Positions 34,172 through 43,903 of a DNA stretch of 64,000 nucleotides are shown here, in pieces. The notes below the pieces were generated by a model that made no database searches, was not told the DNA's origin, and saw only the letters and a program-made list of their open reading frames with translations. Every line of letters starts with the position of its first letter. The stretch's first letter is position 1. The stretch lies in contig CADCHQ010000003.1 in the NCBI GenBank assembly GCA_902801325.1, positions 151,934 through 215,933 of the forward strand, in the 5' to 3' direction. The DNA comes from an uncultured Bacteroidales bacterium. GTDB lineage: Bacteria > Bacteroidota > Bacteroidia > Bacteroidales > Bacteroidaceae. A program made the position numbers and the translations under genes.

Positions 34172-36649
34172 TTATCCGATAACCTTGAAACGCGCGAAAC
34201 GAAGGAGGAGTTGCTTCTGACCTGCATTCTCGAACTTGACCGTTGCCTTCGTGTCGAGTCCACTCCCCTCGAGAGCCGTAACGACTCCGCGTCCGAAGCG
34301 GACATGCTCGATTCGGGCTCCCACCGACACCTGATTGGCAGAGGGCAGAGGCGTGCTTTCCGTGAAGGGCGACTGCACACTGCGCACTGGGCGCATCGTC
34401 CCGCGCTGGCCGGTGGGCGAAGGATGAGGGGTGAAGGGCGAAGGATTAGGGGTGAAGGGTGAAGGATGAGGGGTGAAGGGTGAAGGATGGGGGGTGAAGG
34501 GTGAAGGATGAGCCGCCTCCCGCCCTCCTAGAGTGGAGGAGGCGTTGTCCCCCTTATCGCGACCAAACAAGAGACTGCTCTTGGGTTTGGAAGTGGTCAG
34601 GTATTGCGAATCTATCTCATTGAGGAAACGGCTGCGCTGATTGTTCTGGAACTTTCCGTAACGCACTCGCGAATGGCTCCAGGTTAGGAACAAGCGAGTT
34701 TGTGCGCGGGTTGTAGCCACATAGAACAAGCGACGTTCTTCCTCGATATTCCCTTCTTCGATAGCCATTTCCGAGGGGAAAAGATTCTCTTCAAGGCCCA
34801 CGACGAAGACAACAGGGAACTCCAGTCCTTTGGCCGAATGGATGGTCATGAGTGTGATGCATGCTCCGTCCTCAGGCAATTGCTTGTCGGCATCCGTCAT
34901 CAAGGACACGCTTTGCAAGAAATCGGCGAGTTCGACTCTCTGTCCCTCCTCCTGACGGTCGTCGACAAACGACGTGATGCTGTCCATGAGTTCCTGCAAG
35001 TTGGCTTGACGTTCACGATCTTCGGGTTCCTTCCCTGCATGAATCTCGGCGTAAAGTCCTGAATCCTTGACGATGCCTTGGGCAATGGTGCTTGCGTCGT
35101 CAGTCGAAATCCTGCGGTTGTAGCCCTCAATGAGTTCGGCAAAGCGTTGCAGACGAGTCGCTGTAGAAGGACTGATCTGCAAACCGTAATTGTATGGGGC
35201 CTTAAGCACGTCGAAGGGAGGAACAGCATGGTCGATGGCGCACGAGAAGACCTTGTCGAGCGTGGTCTTTCCTATGCCTCGGGCAGGAACGTTGACAATG
35301 CGACGGAGCGCCTCTTCATCATGCTGATTGACGATGAGTCGCATGTAAGCCAGAGCATCCTTGACCTCCTTGCGCTGATAGAACGAGACTCCGCCATAGA
35401 TGCGATAAGGATACTTTCGTTGCAGGAACTCTTCCTCGAACACACGGCTCTGGTCATTCGTGCGATAGAGAATGGCAATGTCGCCATATCCGTAATCGTC
35501 TTTCTTGCAGAGTTCATAGATGCGTCGAGCCACCACAGAGGCTTCTTCCTTGTCGCTATAGGCCTCGAGCACAGGAATTTGCTCGCCCACCTCCTTTTTG
35601 CTGAAGACATCCTTCTGAATCTTCCTGCGATTGTGCTTGATGACACTATTAGCTGCAGCAACGATGGTTTGCGTGGAACGATAGTTCTGTTCAAGCTTGA
35701 AGAGTTTGGCATCGCGATACATCTTCTGGAAAGTGAGGATGTTATCGATGCGTGCTCCGCGGAAACTGTAGATGCTCTGCGCGTCATCACCTACCACACA
35801 AACACGTTGCCGATGTTCGGTAAGCAACCACACGATGCGATGCTGGGCGAAGTTGGTGTCCTGATACTCATCGACGAGCACAAACTGGAACCTGTCCTCA
35901 TAGCGCTGGCGAATATCTGGATGTTCGCTTAAAAGGATGTATGTGTTCAGGAGCAAGTCGTCGAAGTCCATCGCATCGGCTTGCTTGAGTCGAGCCTGAT
36001 AATTGGAATAGATCTCGTGAATGCGGCCCATGCGAGAGAGCTGGTCGCGTCGCATCAGATCGAAATCGCGAGCATACTGCGACGGACGGATGAGTTCGTT
36101 CTTTGCTTCGCTTATTCGGTGGGCAACCACACCTGGACGATAGACCTTATCGTCGAGTCCCATCTCGTGAATGATGGTCTTGATGAGTGAAGCCGAATCC
36201 TTGTCGTCGTAGATGGTGTAGTGAGGCGTAAAGCCTATGGCGTCGCACTCGATGCGAAGAATGCGTGAGAAGATGCTGTGGAAGGTTCCCATCCAAAGGG
36301 GTGCAGCCTCATGTTCGCCAACCAGTTTGGCTATGCGTTCGCGCATCTCCCTTGCCGCCTTATTGGTAAAGGTCAGAGCGAGGATGGTCCTAGGTTCCAT
36401 TCCTTGTTGCATGAGCCATGCTATCTTGTAGGTAAGCACACGCGTCTTTCCACTACCTGCGCCAGCAATCACAAGCGAAGGTGCATCAATGCAACGGACG
36501 GCTTCCCATTGGGCAGGATTAAGGGACTCTCCCCCTAACCTCTTTCCTTGAGGGAGGGAGAGTTCCTCGCCCTTTAAGGGAGAGGACTGGTGAGGGTCTT
36601 TCTCCTCCATAAAGGGAGGGGTTAAGGGGGTGGGTCTTTTATTCTTCAT
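34172..36649 (-). CDS. UvrD/PcrA-type ATP-dependent DNA helicase
   Basis: An 825-residue superfamily 1A helicase: Walker A AGAGSGKT (62-69), motif II DEYQD, motif III DDAQSIYSFRGA, motif IV EQNYRST and motif VI near VATTRAQTRLFL. It unwinds DNA in repair and replication restart. Both termini are unusual. Residues 4-42 are encoded by the GC-rich repeat at 36524-36637. Residues ~712-744 are a five-fold PSPFTPH repeat encoded by 21-bp DNA repeats. The native protein probably started near LNPAQWEAV. The ATG at 36649 overlaps the response-regulator stop. The C-terminal Tudor-like segment (RIEHVRFGRGVVTALEG) is conserved. Confidence 0.93.
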   Translation of the reverse strand: MKNKRPTPLTPPFMEEKDPHQSSPLKGEELSLPQGKRLGGESLNPAQWEAVRCIDAPSLVIAGAGSGKTRVLTYKIAWLMQQGMEPRTILALTFTNKAAREMRERIAKLVGEHEAAPLWMGTFHSIFSRILRIECDAIGFTPHYTIYDDKDSASLIKTIIHEMGLDDKVYRPGVVAHRISEAKNELIRPSQYARDFDLMRRDQLSRMGRIHEIYSNYQARLKQADAMDFDDLLLNTYILLSEHPDIRQRYEDRFQFVLVDEYQDTNFAQHRIVWLLTEHRQRVCVVGDDAQSIYSFRGARIDNILTFQKMYRDAKLFKLEQNYRSTQTIVAAANSVIKHNRRKIQKDVFSKKEVGEQIPVLEAYSDKEEASVVARRIYELCKKDDYGYGDIAILYRTNDQSRVFEEEFLQRKYPYRIYGGVSFYQRKEVKDALAYMRLIVNQHDEEALRRIVNVPARGIGKTTLDKVFSCAIDHAVPPFDVLKAPYNYGLQISPSTATRLQRFAELIEGYNRRISTDDASTIAQGIVKDSGLYAEIHAGKEPEDRERQANLQELMDSITSFVDDRQEEGQRVELADFLQSVSLMTDADKQLPEDGACITLMTIHSAKGLEFPVVFVVGLEENLFPSEMAIEEGNIEEERRLFYVATTRAQTRLFLTWSHSRVRYGKFQNNQRSRFLNEIDSQYLTTSKPKSSLLFGRDKGDNASSTLGGREAAHPSPFTPHPSPFTPHPSPFTPNPSPFTPHPSPTGQRGTMRPVRSVQSPFTESTPLPSANQVSVGARIEHVRFGRGVVTALEGSGLDTKATVKFENAGQKQLLLRFARFKVIG
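34418..34512. repeat. 21-bp tandem repeat in the helicase gene
   Basis: About 4.5 units of GGGGTGAAGGGTGAAGGATGA, with few changes, encoding SPFTPHP heptapeptides on the minus strand. The DNA words resemble the intergenic TTCACCCTTAATCC words near 14350-14455. Confidence 0.85.
36524..36637 (-). repeat. GC-rich palindromic repeats at the helicase start
   Basis: Three modules in a row: AACCCCTCCCT..GGAGGAG, CTCTCCCTTAAAGGGCGAG, and CTCTCCCTCCCTCAAGG...GGGGGAGAGTC. They are translated as the N-terminal extension of the helicase. The first module matches the phosphatase insertion (3683-3798), and the second matches, inverted, the NfnA-GltA linker (54825-54914). Confidence 0.85.
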
Positions 36650-37361
36650 CCGGCTCCAGATTATCGACGTCGAGCAAATGGAGTTGTAAAGCACGAACAA
36701 CAAGTCGGGTTGCATTCACACCCACCCGTTCGCCTTCAGGGAAGAGGCGATTGATGAGTTCGTTCTGTCGTTTCTCAAGACTCTTTGTTCCGAATGGCAT
36801 TCCTCGCAATTGGGTTATCATCTCCTTGGTATATCCCAGTGCCAGATGACGAAGGAAGCGTTCATCGTATTCATCAATGTCGTAGTTAATCATTGCATCG
36901 CGCTTGAGTGTCTCTGACATAACGGAGTTCTTGAAGCGTTCCACAATTTTCTCAAGGATGGGCTGATTGAATACGAGTTGACGACCCTTCATGACAAGCA
37001 TCACATCATCGCGAGTCAAGAGTTCGCCAGTCTTCAGGATGATGCCGTCAGCACCTGCTTTCAGGACTTCCACCCAAAGACGTTCGTTCAGAATTTCGCC
37101 TGTGAAGATGAGTACGTGACAGTGGGGATAACGCGTGCGAACCTGACGGCAAATCTCTACGCCAATGGTCGTACTGCCTCCAAGACCTAAGTCGAGAAGC
37201 AACAGGTCGGGTTCGGCCTGACGGAAGAGCTTCCAGACCTCACTCTCGTTTTGTGCCGTTCCGATGACTTCGGCTTCGGGAATCTCTGTCCTGAAGATTT
37301 GTTCTGTACCCTTCAGTTCGAGCTTGACGTCTTCGACGATAATTACTTTAAACTTATCCAT
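36639..37361 (-). CDS. Response regulator with HTH output domain
   Basis: A 240-residue protein. The receiver domain (1-~125) has Asp10/Asp11, the phospho-acceptor Asp57 in LLLLDLGLGG, Thr in IFTGE and Lys in ILKTGE. After a linker, ~165-230 is a LuxR/DUF5932-like helix-turn-helix (LALGYTKEMITQL..GTKSLEKRQNELINRLF). It lies 130 bp downstream of the large kinase gene and is its obvious partner. The helicase start codon overlaps its 3' end by 11 bp. Confidence 0.87.
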   Translation of the reverse strand: MDKFKVIIVEDVKLELKGTEQIFRTEIPEAEVIGTAQNESEVWKLFRQAEPDLLLLDLGLGGSTTIGVEICRQVRTRYPHCHVLIFTGEILNERLWVEVLKAGADGIILKTGELLTRDDVMLVMKGRQLVFNQPILEKIVERFKNSVMSETLKRDAMINYDIDEYDERFLRHLALGYTKEMITQLRGMPFGTKSLEKRQNELINRLFPEGERVGVNATRLVVRALQLHLLDVDNLEPDEE

Positions 37362-37491
37362 GATTCTATTTTCGATTTAAAACTTCGTTTTGACTTTTTG
37401 TCGCGACTCGACAATGCTAAAACAAGTTTTGCATTGCTCTCGCTGCTAAAAAAGTTGACATTTTACATTTGATATTTGCCATTTAACATCC

Positions 37492-40400
37492 TCACGTTTC
37501 ACTTGCTTTAAGCAGTGTAAAAAATATCTCATAACCTCCATCGTCCGATGCCTGAGCAACGAGTCTGCAACCGGGATGCCCCATGAAGGTGTCGTGCTCT
37601 CGCAATATCTGTTTAGCAACGAGGAAGGATATTTGCTCGCTGTCTGGGAAGAACAAAGCATCGAGCTGTTCTGCACTCGGACAAGTGGTGGAGTCGTGTA
37701 TGGTGAAGCGAAGGAAGTTCCCGTCGTCAGTACAAGTGAGACGATACTGTCCGCCTTCGTGCAACATGCCTTGAAGCAACGACTCGAAGAGTTGCAAAAG
37801 CCAGACGGAATCGGCCCACACAAGTGTCTTTGACGTTTCCTTCTGTGGTTCTTCGATTTTCAGTTGGGCGTTCACATTCGCTTTACGACACAGACGCGAC
37901 ATCATTTCCTGTAAGTTGGCTGAGAGAGTTTGCGTATCGATGCGATGCCTACGGAATGAGGGTTGAGACACCTGCGCATCGGCTTGCCTGCAAAACAAGG
38001 TGTAAAGTTGATGATAATACTTCACCAATTCGTGCAGTTGGTCGATGTCTTTGTCTTCAATCCTTTCGGCAAGCAGACGAATACGTGAAGGATAGTACAT
38101 CGATTCGTGCTTGATGGTTGAGAGACAATTGTCGAGTATTTGGTTCTGCACATACAGACGATTCTCCTCGAAATTAAGTTTCGCATCCTCGTCACTCAAT
38201 GACGCTATCTCTTCGCGAAGCGTATGCTGAGGAATAACTGCCAGATCGGCAACCTGCATTTGATATTTGCGAGCCCATTGGTGCATCTGCGGATAACTAG
38301 AGGTCTGCGAGAGGAATTCCTGTGGTGCAGGCGACTCTCGTGCAATGGTGAAGAGTTGCAACAGATAGTCCTTCAGGGCATTGACATCACGACGTTTGTC
38401 GAATATGGTTCTGACAATGAGCCGATAGCCATAATAGAGGCTGAAAACGGAGGCTATCAAAATCAGTACCATCAGGATGTTGCTGTTCTTGTGGGCTTGT
38501 TCGAGACGCATGAAATAAGTGGGCAACTCCTTGTCCTGATGCGTGAAGCGATGCATGCGGATGCAACAGCGATTGTTATACTTATACAAGTCCCAGTCAT
38601 TGAGTGCCAGAGCGGCAAGAGAAAGTTCATTGCGAAGGCCTACAATTAATTCGTAATCGACTTTCACACCATCCTTCGCCCATTTCAGTTCTGGTGCGTC
38701 TTCCTGAACATTTATCTTTCCATTAAGCAACATGGGAGGCTGGTTGGGATGTTCCTTATTCAATGCCTCGATGGCCTTGCCTCCATAGTAGACCGCATCC
38801 TCATAACGGCCTTCTACATTAGCTAGGTAGAGAGAGTCGTAGTAGTCTGTGGTCTCGCTTGCAAATGCTTGCGTGGAGGCAAACAAAATTAGGACAAGCA
38901 TCCTGATTACACGAGGCAGACGGAAATAGAAGGTACTCCCCTGCCCCAACTTACTTTTGACGCCAAAGTCGCATGCTGAGAAGAAGGATGATGTCTTCTT
39001 GTATTTCTCGATGATACCTCGACAGTTCATCAATCCAAAGCCAAAACCTTTGCCGTCATTATTATTGCCTATCCGACTCGAATCATAAACCTTACTGCTG
39101 TTCAATGTTTCTACATCCTCTTCCGACAATCCGCATCCCGTGTCCGTTACACTTACTTCAACGAAATCGTCCGTACATTCTGCAGACAAGGTCACAGTTC
39201 CGCCCTTAGACGTAAACTTGCGGGCATTGTCGCAAAGCGTGTTTATCATGAACATAGTCAAACTCTCGTCGGCTTTCACACAAGCATCCGTTTGATTGAC
39301 AACAAGCTTGATGCCTTTCTGGTCGAAGCTGTAATGCCCTTCCGCTACTATTTGGAAAAGTTTCTTCAGTGGGAAACTTGTGATGTGCAGACTCAATTGT
39401 CCGCGTTGCATCGTAATCCATTGGGTAAGCAGGGCGTTATATTTCTCTATCTGTTGCGAGAGTTCCACGATGTAATCCCTGCGTTCGTCGGCAATATGTC
39501 CGCTTTGCTTCATGCGAAGCACTTCGCCTCCGATGCGGTCGAGGAATGGAACTATATTGTGAGCCAGTGATACCTTCGCGCGGTTCTCGGCATTCTTGCG
39601 TTTGTTTTCTTCCAAATCATGTCGAGTCAGCACAAGTTTGTCTTCTATCTCTTCCTTGCTTTCCGCAAGTTTCTTCAGTTCTTCTTCATTCCATTGTTTA
39701 AAGTCGAGTAGTGCAGACCAACGGTTCTCTTTCAGTTCACGAAGGGAATTATCTGTTCGACGCGTTAGACGGAAACGGAATAGTGTGGCCAATATCAAAG
39801 CTAGGACCACCAACATGAGGCAAAGCAACATACGCCAATGGAGTGCGGAGTTCTGATGTCGAAGTTCCGCCATTCTGTTCTCTAGTTCCAGATTCTGATT
39901 GGTTGCCTGCACCAGCTCGAGATAGAAGTTGCGATTGTAATCTGAAGCTTGTTTGTTGCCAAGCGCACTATAGGTAAGGCTCAATTGCTGACGGATGCCT
40001 GCTATCCACTCTGGGAAGGTGGAGATGAGTGTGTCTTTTATCCATTCTCCTTCAACGCATCGTTCCACATCATCGGAATTGAATATCGAGAGTGTATCGG
40101 GCGAAATGTCGCCATAGTAACGAAGATGGTGCTCGTTGACGCAATGAAGTGCATTTGCATAACTATCTAACGACTGCTCATAGTCGCCTTTGTGGAAATA
40201 GATCTCTCCAAGACTCCTGTAGGTACAAGCCGTTTGATAGAGGTCGCCATATTCCTTAAATAATTTCAGAGCGCGTTCGGCAAGCGTCAGAGGCATGTAG
40301 GAATCGTCGTCATAATTCTCGAAGACTTGCAAGCGAAGCAGATTATAGGCGTCGGTACGTTCGTGCTGGATGAGTGAATCGTTTTCGAGGAACATCGTGG

Positions 40401-41148
40401 AGAACGCTTGCAGACAGTTGGCCTCGAAATATTTCATCCCGTTACGCCGACTTGTGATGTAGGCATTAAACAGGTAGTCGAACTCTTGCAGAGTGATGTC
40501 TTCGACATTCTGCCCCTCCACCAATCCGCCTGGTCCCAACATATAGTTGTAATACACCCACTGAGCCGTATCGAAATGTGTTTTAAGAAGATATGGAACA
40601 TCGACAAGCTCGGCACGAGCCATAGAGTCCTGTTCCTGATAGAAGTAATAAGTGGAGGCTATGATGTGGAACTCCGTTTGGGCATAAGTCCACAGTTCCT
40701 TTTCGTGTGCCGTCAGTCGTTCCTCGCGTCCGGTAATGCGTCGGATGCGCCGTTCGGCAGTACTCTTAACCTTGAAGAAGTGTTCACCGTCGCCGGTTCG
40801 TTGTGCGGCTTTCATCTCCATCATGTCGGCACAGAGATGAATCAGATGCTTTCGACTGTCGATTCGGATTTCATCGATGATGCTGTCCATCCCGTCGAAG
40901 TCCATCTGCTGAAAAGCCACGAAAGCAAGATTCCATCGAGCTTCGTTCCTGCCGTCGTTATACTCTTTAGAAAGGGAGAACGCCTCGTTGGCAAGGAGGC
41001 GTGTAGTGTCGGTGTTTATATAGCGAAAACGGTAGGCTCTTGCGTTCAGTGAGTCTACCTCGTTTTTCAATGGTGACGTTTCCAGCTTTCCACATGCTGA
41101 AAGCAGAAGCAGAAGGCCGAAAAGGAAAAGATTCTGCCTAATTCGCAT
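37492..41148 (-). CDS. Giant two-module sensor kinase (DUF5112/DUF5113 type)
   Basis: A 1218-residue lipoprotein-like protein (lipobox LLSAC, Cys19). Residues ~25-425 are TPR-like periplasmic repeats (DUF5112), with a membrane helix at ~432-452 and a coiled coil. A DHp helix carries His530 (SLAHNIVPF). An ATPase domain (~620-745) has TLCDNARKF, DTGCGLS and GKGFGFGLMNC. A second hydrophobic, signal-peptide-like segment (~750-766, ending QAFAS) opens a second periplasmic region, followed by another membrane helix (~885-910) and a C-terminal kinase-like region (DUF5113) without clear G boxes. It looks like two sensor kinases fused, the second degenerate. It pairs with the response regulator at 36639-37361, and its ATG overlaps the TPR gene by 11 bp. 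Confidence 0.87.
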   Translation of the reverse strand: MRIRQNLFLFGLLLLLSACGKLETSPLKNEVDSLNARAYRFRYINTDTTRLLANEAFSLSKEYNDGRNEARWNLAFVAFQQMDFDGMDSIIDEIRIDSRKHLIHLCADMMEMKAAQRTGDGEHFFKVKSTAERRIRRITGREERLTAHEKELWTYAQTEFHIIASTYYFYQEQDSMARAELVDVPYLLKTHFDTAQWVYYNYMLGPGGLVEGQNVEDITLQEFDYLFNAYITSRRNGMKYFEANCLQAFSTMFLENDSLIQHERTDAYNLLRLQVFENYDDDSYMPLTLAERALKLFKEYGDLYQTACTYRSLGEIYFHKGDYEQSLDSYANALHCVNEHHLRYYGDISPDTLSIFNSDDVERCVEGEWIKDTLISTFPEWIAGIRQQLSLTYSALGNKQASDYNRNFYLELVQATNQNLELENRMAELRHQNSALHWRMLLCLMLVVLALILATLFRFRLTRRTDNSLRELKENRWSALLDFKQWNEEELKKLAESKEEIEDKLVLTRHDLEENKRKNAENRAKVSLAHNIVPFLDRIGGEVLRMKQSGHIADERRDYIVELSQQIEKYNALLTQWITMQRGQLSLHITSFPLKKLFQIVAEGHYSFDQKGIKLVVNQTDACVKADESLTMFMINTLCDNARKFTSKGGTVTLSAECTDDFVEVSVTDTGCGLSEEDVETLNSSKVYDSSRIGNNNDGKGFGFGLMNCRGIIEKYKKTSSFFSACDFGVKSKLGQGSTFYFRLPRVIRMLVLILFASTQAFASETTDYYDSLYLANVEGRYEDAVYYGGKAIEALNKEHPNQPPMLLNGKINVQEDAPELKWAKDGVKVDYELIVGLRNELSLAALALNDWDLYKYNNRCCIRMHRFTHQDKELPTYFMRLEQAHKNSNILMVLILIASVFSLYYGYRLIVRTIFDKRRDVNALKDYLLQLFTIARESPAPQEFLSQTSSYPQMHQWARKYQMQVADLAVIPQHTLREEIASLSDEDAKLNFEENRLYVQNQILDNCLSTIKHESMYYPSRIRLLAERIEDKDIDQLHELVKYYHQLYTLFCRQADAQVSQPSFRRHRIDTQTLSANLQEMMSRLCRKANVNAQLKIEEPQKETSKTLVWADSVWLLQLFESLLQGMLHEGGQYRLTCTDDGNFLRFTIHDSTTCPSAEQLDALFFPDSEQISFLVAKQILREHDTFMGHPGCRLVAQASDDGGYEIFFTLLKASET

Positions 41149-42430
41149 TTAAGATTTTCTCCATTTCAGCAAAGTCTTTACCCATGTTCAGGTTCAGGTA
41201 GATGCGATAGAGGGGAGACGCCCATCGTTTCGAGTCTTCAGGCGCCAGCTTGCGTACAATCTCCATTGGACCTTTTGCTTCACGATAGAGACCCATCAGG
41301 ATTTCTCTGTCCTTCTTACATTTGGGATTGCGAATGTCGTTACACGCTGTTTCAGCAAAAACTACAGCTTTGTTCAGGTACGCAATACCTTTATTATAAT
41401 AGGCATCTGTCATGAGCGAATCACAACGGAGTGCTTCATTGGCGACATAGATGCAAGAGTCGTAATCCAACTTGCCCAGGTACATCTGACTCTTCCCATA
41501 CCAATAGATTGCGCGATCGCCTACGCGTGTGAGCATTGAATCGCTTAGGGCAAGACCCTCGTCATACGACTTATTGTTAGAGTACTCGTCCATCAGATTC
41601 AAGTAGAAATAGTCGTGTTGGGGGAAGGACTTTGTTCCTTCAACCAAGCTTTTGAATCTCTCTTCTTTTTGTCCTAAGGCATCATAGCACCTGACCTTAT
41701 ATTCTTGAAGTGATGTCCTCAGCGTGTCGGCACTCCCTTCCATTGCCCGGTCTATGTGTTTCAAGGCCTTCTTCGCATCGTTGGCGTTATATGCCGATAC
41801 GGTTGCCCAGTAGGCAACGCGAGGCAACAGGGTATCGCTCTTGACGTGAGTGTAGTATTGGAAGATGGGTTCTTGCGACGATTGTATGTACATGTCGAAG
41901 TAAGGGAAGGCTTCGGCATATTTGTTTCTTTTAAGCAGGAACTTACCGCCATTGAGCAGGTTGGTGCGGTAAGTCTTCAGTATCTCCCTGCTCTTGTTCC
42001 TATATTTGTATTTCAGCACGCCTTTCTCATTGGGCAGGCGTTCGATGCTGTCGCACAACAGCAGATACTCGTGCATCTTGAGTATGGTGGCAAAATACTT
42101 GACGGTGTCGTAGGATTGCTTCAGGTAGAACTTCATGTTCTCAGCGTCGTTCATACTACGCTCGAGTTCTTGTGCCGTAAAGTAGATTTCGGCACGTTGG
42201 TTCATGGTGATGTCTTCCCGATTGACGACGTCCAGCAATTTCTTCTCTGCTGCGGCTTGATTTTTGCTGCTCTTCAGTGCGGACTTAGCTTCGCCGAGTA
42301 ACGTCTTGTACTTGACGGGCTTTGCCGGCTTATCGGCAGCATAAATCATTGAAAACTGAACATTGAACACTGAAGATTGGAGAACAAGCTCAACGGCAAG
42401 AAAAAATATGATTTGCAGATATCTTTTCAT
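41138..42430 (-). CDS. Secreted TPR-repeat protein
   Basis: A 430-residue protein with a long signal segment, then TPR-type helices (e.g. YAEAFPYFDMYIQSSQEP, DAKKALKHIDRAMEGSADTL, MTDAYYNKGIAYLNKAVVF). It is a paralogue of the next upstream gene, with the same closing region (KLAPEDSKRWASPLYRIYLNLNMGKDFAEMEKIL). It is probably a periplasmic scaffold or an input for the sensor kinase with which it overlaps. The signal-peptide residues SSVFNVQFSMI are encoded by the ATTGAACACTGAAG-type tandem repeat (42347-42385). Confidence 0.82.
   Translation of the reverse strand: MKRYLQIIFFLAVELVLQSSVFNVQFSMIYAADKPAKPVKYKTLLGEAKSALKSSKNQAAAEKKLLDVVNREDITMNQRAEIYFTAQELERSMNDAENMKFYLKQSYDTVKYFATILKMHEYLLLCDSIERLPNEKGVLKYKYRNKSREILKTYRTNLLNGGKFLLKRNKYAEAFPYFDMYIQSSQEPIFQYYTHVKSDTLLPRVAYWATVSAYNANDAKKALKHIDRAMEGSADTLRTSLQEYKVRCYDALGQKEERFKSLVEGTKSFPQHDYFYLNLMDEYSNNKSYDEGLALSDSMLTRVGDRAIYWYGKSQMYLGKLDYDSCIYVANEALRCDSLMTDAYYNKGIAYLNKAVVFAETACNDIRNPKCKKDREILMGLYREAKGPMEIVRKLAPEDSKRWASPLYRIYLNLNMGKDFAEMEKILNAN
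42347..42385. repeat. CATTGAACACTGAAG-type repeat inside a signal-peptide coding region
   Basis: Degenerate CATTGAAAACTGAACATTGAA words at the 5' end of the TPR gene. The same words fill the next spacer at 42437-42525 and occur at 5862-5895 and 50625-50655. Confidence 0.75.
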
Positions 42431-42436
42431 AATTCT

Positions 42437-42525
42437 CAATCTTCAATGTTCAATGGTCAAGCCTATGTTAGACTCGAGACAGAGTCTCAATGTTCAATCT
42501 TCAATGTTCAATGTTCAATGATCAA
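42437..42525. repeat. Intergenic TTCAATGTTCAATCTTCAATG tandem repeats
   Basis: Ten-bp words (TTCAATGTTC) repeated many times between the two TPR genes, interrupted by a short hairpin (GACTCGAGACAGAGTC). Confidence 0.75.
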
Positions 42526-42529
42526 TTCT

Positions 42530-43903
42530 TTACTGCAGATACTTGTCAAATTCTGCAGCCTTTGCCTTCTCACCGATATTCTTGTAGATGGTCTGCAAAG
42601 GACCTGCCCACAAGTCAGACTGATCGGGAGCTTTCTCACGGCACTTCTCGAAGTAACCAGCAGCCTCGCGATAGTACTTCTTCACGTATTTATCTTCTGC
42701 TGCATTCACTTCAGCCTGAGACTTGTACTTCTTGCCATCGATGTGCTTGTAGTAGTTGTCAGCAGCCTGACGATAGAGACACATACCGCACATGTTGTAG
42801 CCTTCCATGAAGTCCTCATCGATCTCCACGCTCTTCTTGAAGTAAGTCAAGGCTTCCTCGAACTTTTCCTGTGAGAACAGGCTGTGACCCTTACCGTAGT
42901 TAGCCATCTTGCTGTTGGGATCGCTGGCCAGAATCTTGTCAGCGAAGTCGCTCATTGCCTTCGGACCTTGTTTGCTATAGTGAGCCAGCAGGTTCTGTGT
43001 GGCGATGTCGGCATTCTGCGTGCCAGGCTGTGCCTTAATCATTTCTTCCAATGCGGCAACCCACTTCACGGTATCGCCTTGCTGCAGGTACATCTGTGGA
43101 CGGCTACTAACCACGAAGTTGTGACTACCCTCGTCGGCATAGGTCAGAGCATCCTCGTAGAACTTCTCGCAAATATCATAACGCTTCAAGTTGAAGGCAG
43201 TCAGATAGATGTTGAAAGCAAACTGGCTAACGGGATACTGAGGATTCTTCACCTGCTCGTCGTCAGCAACTTTCGGATACTTCTTAGCAAAGTTGGCATA
43301 CTTCTCATAAGCGGCCATAGCACCGTCGAGGTTCTTGGTCTCAGTGTAGAAGATACACAGATAAGCGTAATAAGTCATCAGCTTGGGCATCTTCAACTCG
43401 GCCTGAGCCAGCGTGGTCTTGTGCAATTCGTTTTTGGGATTGCCGTACTGCAGTTCACCGTAAGTACCTTCACAAACACCGTCGATGCTCTTTGCAAAAG
43501 TCAGGGTGTCAAAGGTCTCATGTTTAGCGGCCAGGTTCAGTTCGGGGTTCAGCAGTTGTGTGCTGACGTCGTCCAGTGCCTTGCTCACATCGAAGAGTTG
43601 CTTCTCAGCTACATGTCCGCTCTGCAGAGCCTTCATGAGCAGGTCGCAAGCCTCGTTTGACTTCACCTTGATGTCGGCAGTATTCTTGTCGATGACCTCT
43701 TGCTTCTTCTTGTCGCCTTTAGCGATTTCAGCCTGAATGCCATTGTAAAGCAGCAGGACCTCGTCACGCAGTTTGATACCGTCTGAGGCTTGGGTCTTTG
43801 CCAGTTTTTGAGCGGCTTTCAGGGCTGCTTTCTCTTCAGGAGTTTGTGCGAATGCAGAGCTGGCACCTACCAGCATGAGCATCAGAAATAGAATCTTTTT
43901 CAT
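42530..43903 (-). CDS. Secreted TPR-repeat protein
   Basis: A 457-residue protein: signal peptide (MKKILFLMLMLVGASSAFA), then a helical region and TPR motifs (e.g. NYGKGHSLFSQEKFEEALTYFKKSVEIDEDFMEGYNMCGMCLYRQA). It lies downstream of gyrA, a gene order common in Bacteroidales, and upstream of a paralogue and the sensor kinase. It is likely periplasmic, and the partner is unknown. The ATG at 43903 is preferred over three codons upstream because it starts the signal peptide. Confidence 0.85.
   Translation of the reverse strand: MKKILFLMLMLVGASSAFAQTPEEKAALKAAQKLAKTQASDGIKLRDEVLLLYNGIQAEIAKGDKKKQEVIDKNTADIKVKSNEACDLLMKALQSGHVAEKQLFDVSKALDDVSTQLLNPELNLAAKHETFDTLTFAKSIDGVCEGTYGELQYGNPKNELHKTTLAQAELKMPKLMTYYAYLCIFYTETKNLDGAMAAYEKYANFAKKYPKVADDEQVKNPQYPVSQFAFNIYLTAFNLKRYDICEKFYEDALTYADEGSHNFVVSSRPQMYLQQGDTVKWVAALEEMIKAQPGTQNADIATQNLLAHYSKQGPKAMSDFADKILASDPNSKMANYGKGHSLFSQEKFEEALTYFKKSVEIDEDFMEGYNMCGMCLYRQAADNYYKHIDGKKYKSQAEVNAAEDKYVKKYYREAAGYFEKCREKAPDQSDLWAGPLQTIYKNIGEKAKAAEFDKYLQ

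Noticed and set aside
34418..34512. Regular repeats considered as a CRISPR array
   Set aside because: The units are contiguous 21-bp tandem repeats without spacers and are translated inside the helicase gene; no cas genes are near.
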